From Desulfobacterales bacterium (GTDB lineage Bacteria > Desulfobacterota > Desulfobacteria > Desulfobacterales > Desulfobacteraceae): 13,078 bases of DNA. This document shows, in pieces, positions 9,249 through 13,078 of the stretch; position 1 is the stretch's first letter, and each line of letters starts with the position of its first letter. Below the pieces are notes generated by a model, which saw nothing but the letters and a program-made list of their open reading frames with translations, was not told the DNA's origin and did not search any database. A program made the translations under genes and the position numbers. The stretch spans positions 1 through 13,078 of the forward strand of contig JAKSAU010000793.1 in NCBI GenBank assembly GCA_022361535.1, written 5' to 3'.

Positions 9249-9488
9249 ATGTTTGCTCAAACTGCAGATGAACTCCGGGAAATGATGCAGCAGAACCCGG
9301 GCGTCTCTCCATCCACTTTTTTAAGGGATGACTCTTTTGCTGCCTGGTGCTATGACAACCGGGATCGGCTGTGGCTAAAGGCTGCATTCAATCGTGACGC
9401 AGACCCTGAAGATTGCCGGCGCTGGGGGATTTCACCTGCTGAATGGAAAGCCAATGTAGAGTTGGCCGGAGTGGCTCTTGCCGGATGA
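9249..9488 (+). CDS. Small protein of unknown function
   Basis: I do not recognise this 79-residue protein. It starts MFAQTADELREMMQQNPG and has a tryptophan- and charge-rich middle (AAWCYDNRDRLWLKAAFNRD) with two cysteines (Cys34 and Cys56), ending in a small hydrophobic helix (NVELAGVALAG). No signal peptide or membrane segment is evident; it looks cytoplasmic and mostly helical. Coding is supported by AAGGA placed eight bases before the ATG, an intact frame and a plausible TTGACA (9164-9169) upstream. It is divergent from perR and converges on the TetR gene 28 bases away. The shared region with perR contains the PerR-type box, but that box is over 150 bases from its start, so joint control is uncertain. 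Confidence 0.7.
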   Translation: MFAQTADELREMMQQNPGVSPSTFLRDDSFAAWCYDNRDRLWLKAAFNRDADPEDCRRWGISPAEWKANVELAGVALAG

Positions 9489-9516
9489 TAGCGATTTTAA
9501 AATAAAAAACGAAATG

Positions 9517-10104
9517 TTATTTGGTATCATCCAACGCCTTTTGAACCAATGCACTGATAAACTCATGCATGTAAGTGGCAAAAGTATGGGCATCAATAGA
9601 GTTAAATTTAACAAACCAGGACATGATTAGTCCGCTGTAAGCAGAAGAAACAGATTGTGCAAGAACAGGAAGGGGGATAGAAAAGTCCACTTGGACAAAG
9701 GCTTCCCGCAATTTGTTTTCTATGTTGCGCGTAAGCATAATATTTATATTGTTTATTAGGTAATCCAGATCATTTCCCAGTTTATAGCTTAAAGAAAAGG
9801 GATTATTCCCAAGCCGCTGGTGTCTTTCAAGAAACGAGACAAGTGTCGAAGACGGTTTCGGATTCAGCCATTTTTCAGCAGTTGACAAGTCAGCGAACAA
9901 CTGTTTGAACATGTCATTATGAATATCCACATGGACATCGGCCTTTGAGCGGTAATGCCTGTAAAAAGTACTTCTTCCGATATTTCCTCTCTTTGTTATG
10001 GTTGCAACCGTTATATCCGGGTAGTTCATTTCTTTTATAAGTTCGAGCAGTGCATCCTTTATTGCTGATTTTGTTCTGCTTGCAACACGTTCCCCTCTGT
10101 TCAT
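9517..10104 (-). CDS. TetR/AcrR family transcriptional regulator
   Basis: The 195-residue protein has the TetR-type N-terminal DNA-binding domain (residues 8-55): an initial helix SAIKDALLELIKEMNY, then ITVATITKRG and the recognition region NIGRSTFYRHYRSK. The remainder is helical and divergent, as usual for the ligand-binding and dimer domain; hydrophobic stretches near residues 150-165 and 175-190 would form the dimer interface. The ligand is unknown. The ATG at 10104 has AAGGA seven bases before it. The gene is divergent from the phosphatase-like gene across 140 bases that contain a perfect palindrome, so it probably controls itself and that neighbour. Confidence 0.9.
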   Translation of the reverse strand: MNRGERVASRTKSAIKDALLELIKEMNYPDITVATITKRGNIGRSTFYRHYRSKADVHVDIHNDMFKQLFADLSTAEKWLNPKPSSTLVSFLERHQRLGNNPFSLSYKLGNDLDYLINNINIMLTRNIENKLREAFVQVDFSIPLPVLAQSVSSAYSGLIMSWFVKFNSIDAHTFATYMHEFISALVQKALDDTK

Positions 10105-10135
10105 TTTGTTTCCTTTTAAGGTTAAGTTGGCGGGT

Positions 10136-10159
10136 CATTTGAACCTCATTATTCAAATG
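10136..10159. promoter_or_regulatory. Candidate TetR operator between divergent genes
   Basis: CATTTGAA and TTCAAATG form a perfect inverted repeat of two 8-base arms with an 8-base spacer, of the size TetR dimers usually bind. A second, weaker repeat AGACA/TGTCT lies at 10161-10182. The palindrome is 31 bases from the tetR start and 85 from the phosphatase-like gene start. Confidence 0.6.
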
Positions 10160-10177
10160 TAGACATATTGCTTATTT

Positions 10178-10206
10178 TGTCTCTTTATCAAGTGTTTTAT
10201 TTAAAT
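10178..10206 (+). promoter_or_regulatory. Possible promoter of the phosphatase-like gene
   Basis: TTGTCT (10178 region) and TTTAAA about 17 bases later are a modest sigma-70-type match, roughly 40 bases ahead of the ATG at 10245. Both boxes deviate from consensus, so this is tentative. Confidence 0.3.
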
Positions 10207-10244
10207 TACCTTTTCTCCTCAAATTCATTAACAGGGAGAAAAAC

Positions 10245-10811
10245 ATGCGCAACACAATCAAATCAGTGATTCAGTATTATTGGTCGGTCATTCTTCGCAA
10301 ATACACTATAGTGAAACCCAAGACACAATCTGTAGAAGATATCTTGAACTACCTGAGATATGAAAATGGGATGATTTCATCCGGGCAGCCGGCAAGAAAT
10401 CAATTTAACCTTATCCGGGATGCAGGGTATTCGGTTGTGATTAATCTTGCCGCATTTAATAAAAAAGGGATTTCGTTAAAGGATGAAAAAAGCATCGTTA
10501 CAGGACTTGGTATGAGATACTTCCATATCCCCGTTGATTTTATGAATCCGACGAATCAGGATTTTCATAAATTCATACAAGTGATGGATCAGGTCAAAGG
10601 CGAAAGAATATGGATTCATTGTGATGCCAATGCCCGCGCCTCAGCTTTTATTTACAGATATCGTTGTGCTGTCCTGGGAGAAGACCATGAAACAGCTATT
10701 TGGGATCTTAGGGAAATCTGGGAACCTTTTGGCATATGGAAAAGGTTCACATATGCGGATTTTCAAAAGCAGGCGGTTTCAACTCAAGACGCAACCCAGA
10801 AATTTGGTTAG
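10245..10811 (+). CDS. Protein tyrosine phosphatase-like protein with shortened P-loop
   Basis: The 188-residue protein resembles the small dual-specificity/tyrosine phosphatase-like proteins of bacteria. Seen: an SGQP element (46-49), the strand GYSVVINLAA (61-70), PVDF (96-99) with Asp98 where the general acid would lie, and the loop WIHCDANARASAF with His125, Cys126 and Arg131. The usual loop is HCX5R; here only four residues separate Cys and Arg. Related bacterial proteins with a similar HCxxNxR loop exist, to my recollection, so this is probably a subfamily feature, not a mutation. The substrate is unknown. The ATG has GGGAG six bases upstream. It is divergent from the TetR gene and 180 bases upstream of the editing-domain gene on the same strand. 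Confidence 0.8.
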   Translation: MRNTIKSVIQYYWSVILRKYTIVKPKTQSVEDILNYLRYENGMISSGQPARNQFNLIRDAGYSVVINLAAFNKKGISLKDEKSIVTGLGMRYFHIPVDFMNPTNQDFHKFIQVMDQVKGERIWIHCDANARASAFIYRYRCAVLGEDHETAIWDLREIWEPFGIWKRFTYADFQKQAVSTQDATQKFG

Positions 10812-10848
10812 AAAGATAGGTAATCGTGCATTGAGTCCGTTTTTAATT

Positions 10849-10870
10849 GGAATGCAACCTGCTGCATTCC
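10849..10870. other. Hairpin after the phosphatase-like gene
   Basis: GGAATGCA and TGCATTCC form a perfect 8-base stem with a 6-base loop, 38 bases after the stop codon. No T-run follows on either strand, so it is not a standard intrinsic terminator; it may stabilise the messenger end. A second small repeat, ATGACG/CGTCAT, lies at 10896-10914. The rest of 10812-10991 shows nothing else. Confidence 0.5.
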
Positions 10871-10991
10871 AGATAAGAAGACCTTTCCGGGTTCGATGAC
10901 GTCAGGCGCGTCATTTATGTTGAGAAAAAATAAGCATGGGACTATAACACATGGATAATGAAAGTTAACTTGGTTAGGCTAAAGGTGAAGA

Positions 10992-11399
10992 ATGCGCGTC
11001 TTGTTTTGGTATTGTGATAAATTTGGTTGGGTCCCATCCATGAAGACCCTGGATTATGTCCCCGATGAGCCACCTCAAAGCCGTGAAAAAGTTGTGGTGG
11101 CCTTTGTCCATGTGGAACCAAAGGATGTTGAAGACAACAGCTCTGCTGAAACCAAGTTGGTTAAAAATACCAAATGGCTGGCACGTAAATGGGATGTGAA
11201 AGAAGTTCTGCTTCATTCGTTTTCTCATCTGGCCCAGGAAAAGGCAGATGCAAAGCCTGCAAAAGCGATTCTGGAAAGGGCACGCGACAGGCTTGTTAAA
11301 GCCGGATATGAGGCCTCCCTGACTGCCTATGGGTATTTCAATGATCTGACGATTGAGGCCCAGGGGCATCCTCTGGCCCGGATTTTCAAAGAATTCTAG
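10992..11399 (+). CDS. Freestanding threonyl-tRNA synthetase editing domain protein (archaeal type)
   Basis: The 135 residues match, end to end, the N-terminal editing domain of archaeal threonyl-tRNA synthetases, a D-aminoacyl-tRNA deacylase-like fold that removes serine wrongly attached to tRNA-Thr. Seen: an N-terminal strand RVLFWYCDKFGW, the strand KVVVAFVHVEP (33-43), VLLHSFSHLAQ (72-82, with His79), GYEASLTAYGYF (105-116) and the C-terminal EAQGHPLARIF. No aminoacylation or anticodon-binding domain follows. In the archaeal domain the penultimate motif is typically GWYK, whose lysine is functionally important; here it reads GYFN (114-117), so serine editing may be altered or lost. The ATG is preceded by AAAGGTGAAGA. 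It may be co-transcribed with the phosphatase-like gene but the 180-base gap makes this uncertain. Confidence 0.85.
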   Translation: MRVLFWYCDKFGWVPSMKTLDYVPDEPPQSREKVVVAFVHVEPKDVEDNSSAETKLVKNTKWLARKWDVKEVLLHSFSHLAQEKADAKPAKAILERARDRLVKAGYEASLTAYGYFNDLTIEAQGHPLARIFKEF

Positions 11400-11714
11400 C
11401 CGGAATAGTTTTTTCCTTGCAAACAGGTGTTAAGGGGTTTAGAAGGGTGCGATACGCACAGTAGCCAAACATATAAGCCGCCCGTTTAACAGTCTCACTT
11501 ATATTTTTATAACAGAGCTTGTGTTCTTTTTAAGGGGCTGGCATCTATATCTTCTGCAGTCAAAAAAGTTAAATTTCAGAATCTTAATATACTAACAGTT
11601 GTGTTTTTTACTTTGAAAACGACACCTTAGCTTCTTCGATAACAATGTTTTTTGTTTGATAACGTTGACTTTGTGTGCGAATTGTATTAATTGTTCGTAT
11701 ACGGAGGAGTTGAA
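11400..11714. other. Gene-free region before the MarR gene
   Basis: About 315 bases without a credible coding frame. A small perfect hairpin (GTGCG/CGCAC around ATA, 11447-11459) lies 50 bases after the editing-domain gene; no T-run follows. The last 60 bases hold the putative marR promoter. GATAAC occurs twice at a spacing of about 26 bases, near 11638 and 11658. Nothing else is recognised. Confidence 0.5.
11665..11693 (+). promoter_or_regulatory. Probable marR promoter
   Basis: TTGACT (11665-11670) and TAATTG (11688-11693) are 17 bases apart, about 22 bases before the ATG at 11715. The -35 is good, the -10 weak. AATTG occurs twice as a direct repeat across the -10, a possible site for self-regulation. 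Confidence 0.4.
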
Positions 11715-12143
11715 ATGAATTATACATCCAGCGAAGTCCCGGACTGTACCGTTTTTCTTTTGGGCAAAGCCTACCAGAAAGCGCACGGGGACTTTAAAAA
11801 GCGGCTAAAGGCATTTAACCTGACCAATATGCAGCATCTCGTACTTGAAGGACTTTGGTATGAGCAGGGCATGACAGCTGCAGAACTTGGCAAGCTGCTG
11901 ATTCTGGACAAAGCCACCTTATCCGGTGTCCTGGAGCGGATGGTAGACGGCGGCTGGATTGAAAAAAAACAGGATCCTCAGGATAAACGGGTCAATCGGC
12001 TCTTTACATCCAAAAAGGCAGACCAGATGAAACCGGAGTTGATTGCCGTCAGAAAAGAGGCCAATGATGTGCTTTTGGCCAAGTTCAGCCCGGAAGAGCG
12101 GGTGTTGTTCAAACGGCTGCTCAAAGATTTGATCTGGGACTAA
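11715..12143 (+). CDS. MarR family transcriptional regulator
   Basis: The 142-residue protein has MarR organisation: N-terminal dimer helices (residues 12-38), helix NMQHLVLEGLW, the helix-turn-helix MTAAELGKLLILDKATLSGVLERMVDGGWI (53-82, given here in two parts: AAELGKLL and KATLSGVLERM), the charged wing DPQDKRVNRLF (87-97) and C-terminal helices. I chose the ATG at 11715 because GGAGGAG lies six bases before it; the frame also opens at 11691 but that start has no ribosome site. The acyl-CoA dehydrogenase follows 59 bases downstream on the same strand, with a palindrome in the gap, so control of acyl-CoA metabolism is likely. MarR proteins often respond to aromatic or acyl ligands; the ligand here is unknown. 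Confidence 0.93.
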   Translation: MNYTSSEVPDCTVFLLGKAYQKAHGDFKKRLKAFNLTNMQHLVLEGLWYEQGMTAAELGKLLILDKATLSGVLERMVDGGWIEKKQDPQDKRVNRLFTSKKADQMKPELIAVRKEANDVLLAKFSPEERVLFKRLLKDLIWD

Positions 12144-12146
12144 TTC

Positions 12147-12172
12147 TTTAAAGTTGGTGTACAAACCTTAAA
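12147..12172. promoter_or_regulatory. Candidate MarR operator upstream of the acyl-CoA dehydrogenase
   Basis: A 26-base imperfect palindrome with 10 of 13 matching pairs: TTTAA.GTT.GT..AC.AAC.TTAAA, where dots are unpaired positions. It begins just after the marR stop codon and ends 30 bases before the dehydrogenase ATG, a typical position for a repressor site. Confidence 0.5.
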
Positions 12173-12202
12173 TCAGGAAAATATAAAAAAGGGGGGAAGA
12201 AC

Positions 12203-13078
12203 ATGTTGTTATTAAACCCGAAAAAGTATCAGGACAGAAATTACCCGGATGAACGGTCCAAAGAGATTATGGTGAAAACCATAGAGTTTTTTGAAAACAA
12301 GGGCCTTTCCAAAATGAAAGAAGATTACAGATCCCGTGAATTTACTTATGATTTTGCTGAGTTTGTAAAAAAAGAGCGGATTTTCGAAACCTTGTTTCTG
12401 CCCAAAGGATACGGTGATGCAGACCAGTATTATTCCACATACCGTATGTATGAATTCTCAGAGATCTGCGGATTCTACGGCACCCCCTATTGGTACATGT
12501 ATCATGTGTCTACCTTAGGATTAGATCCGGTATTCTTAGGTGATAATGAAGAATACAAGAAGAAAGCTGTTGAAAAACTTAAAGAGAATCCGCTTTGTGC
12601 ATTCGGTCTGTCTGAAAAAGAACATGGTGCAGACATCTATTCTTCTTCCATGAGGTTGTACCCCCAGGAGGACGGCACCTATCTTGCCCGCGGTTCAAAA
12701 TACTATATCGGCAACGGCAACGAAGCCGGTATCATTACCGTGTTCGGTAAAATCGACGGCACAGACGACTATGTTTTCTTTGCTGTGGATTCAAAACATG
12801 AGAAATATGAGTGTGTACAGAACGTGATTTGGGCTCAGAATTATGTGTCTGAATTCAACCTGCACGATTATCCCATTACAGATGCTGAAATTCTCTCCCG
12901 CGGGCCAAAAGCCTGGGATGACATGCTCAACACCATAAATATCTGTAAGTTCAACATCGGTTCCGGGGCCACCGGAATCGTTACCCATTCCTTTTACGAA
13001 GCCTTGAATCATGCTTCAAAAAGAAACCTTTACGGTAAATATGTGACTGAATTCACCCATGTTAAAAAATTGTTTGTG
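12203..13078 (+). CDS. Acyl-CoA dehydrogenase (3' end cut by window)
   Basis: Flavin enzyme that introduces the alpha-beta double bond into an acyl-CoA. The first 292 residues are present and the frame runs off the window end. The N-terminal helical domain (about 15-125) is followed by the conserved FAD/substrate segment FGLSEKEHGADIYSSS (134-149), equivalent to the TEPxxGSD-type motif, and the middle beta-domain element GSKYYIGNGNEAGIITVFGK (164-183). The C-terminal helical domain begins near 245 and contains KRNLYGKYVTEFTHVKKLF (273-291), matching the family R-x-x-F/Y-G-K-x segment. The catalytic base would lie beyond the window. The ATG has a strong GGGGGGAAG seven bases upstream. It belongs with the preceding MarR gene; the substrate (fatty acid, branched or aromatic acyl-CoA) cannot be told. 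Confidence 0.93.
   Translation, partial: MLLLNPKKYQDRNYPDERSKEIMVKTIEFFENKGLSKMKEDYRSREFTYDFAEFVKKERIFETLFLPKGYGDADQYYSTYRMYEFSEICGFYGTPYWYMYHVSTLGLDPVFLGDNEEYKKKAVEKLKENPLCAFGLSEKEHGADIYSSSMRLYPQEDGTYLARGSKYYIGNGNEAGIITVFGKIDGTDDYVFFAVDSKHEKYECVQNVIWAQNYVSEFNLHDYPITDAEILSRGPKAWDDMLNTINICKFNIGSGATGIVTHSFYEALNHASKRNLYGKYVTEFTHVKKLFV

Noticed and set aside
11592..11786. A 64-residue minus-strand frame overlapping the marR start
   Set aside because: It overlaps the strongly supported marR gene and its promoter and has no recognisable product.

Overview
The window looks like chromosomal DNA from a mesophilic delta-proteobacterium of the Desulfobacter/Desulfobacula type (Desulfobacterota). This is inferred from protein character (Cache/HD-GYP sensor, PerR-KatG, anaerobe-type acyl-CoA dehydrogenase) and moderate base composition, not from a marker gene. 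Thirteen protein genes are supported; those at both window edges are cut. No tRNA, rRNA, CRISPR array or intact insertion sequence was seen.

Layout. (1) 1-2423, minus strand: the conserved housekeeping cluster rpmH-rnpA-yidD-yidC (ribosomal protein L34, RNase P protein, YidD, and the YidC membrane insertase, cut near its C-terminus by the window start). (2) 2565-5726, minus: a 1053-residue membrane sensor with a periplasmic double-Cache region, a bacterial solute-binding domain apparently nested inside the Cache fold, and a cytoplasmic HD-GYP domain predicted to degrade cyclic di-GMP. (3) 5727-6334: about 600 bases without genes, holding a good promoter for the sensor gene, a long RNA-like hairpin and the katG terminator. 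(4) 6335-9053, minus: katG and perR, a peroxide-defence pair with a PerR/Fur-type box in front of each gene. (5) 9249-9488, plus: a small protein of unknown function. (6) 9517-10104, minus: a TetR-type regulator, divergent from a tyrosine-phosphatase-like gene (10245-10811, plus) with a perfect palindrome between them. This is followed by a freestanding archaeal-type threonyl-tRNA synthetase editing domain (10992-11399, plus). (7) 11715-13078, plus: a MarR regulator followed by an acyl-CoA dehydrogenase cut by the window end, with a 26-base imperfect palindrome between them.

How the genes fit together. The first cluster couples RNase P, ribosome and membrane-protein biogenesis. The sensor probably converts a periplasmic small-molecule signal into a change in cyclic di-GMP. 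PerR probably represses katG and itself until peroxide oxidises it, as expected for an anaerobe exposed to occasional oxygen. The MarR protein probably controls the acyl-CoA dehydrogenase. I see no clearly new multi-gene system. The most unusual items are the nested sensor architecture, the shortened phosphatase loop (CX4R), the freestanding editing domain with an altered catalytic motif, and the hairpin at 5925-6003.
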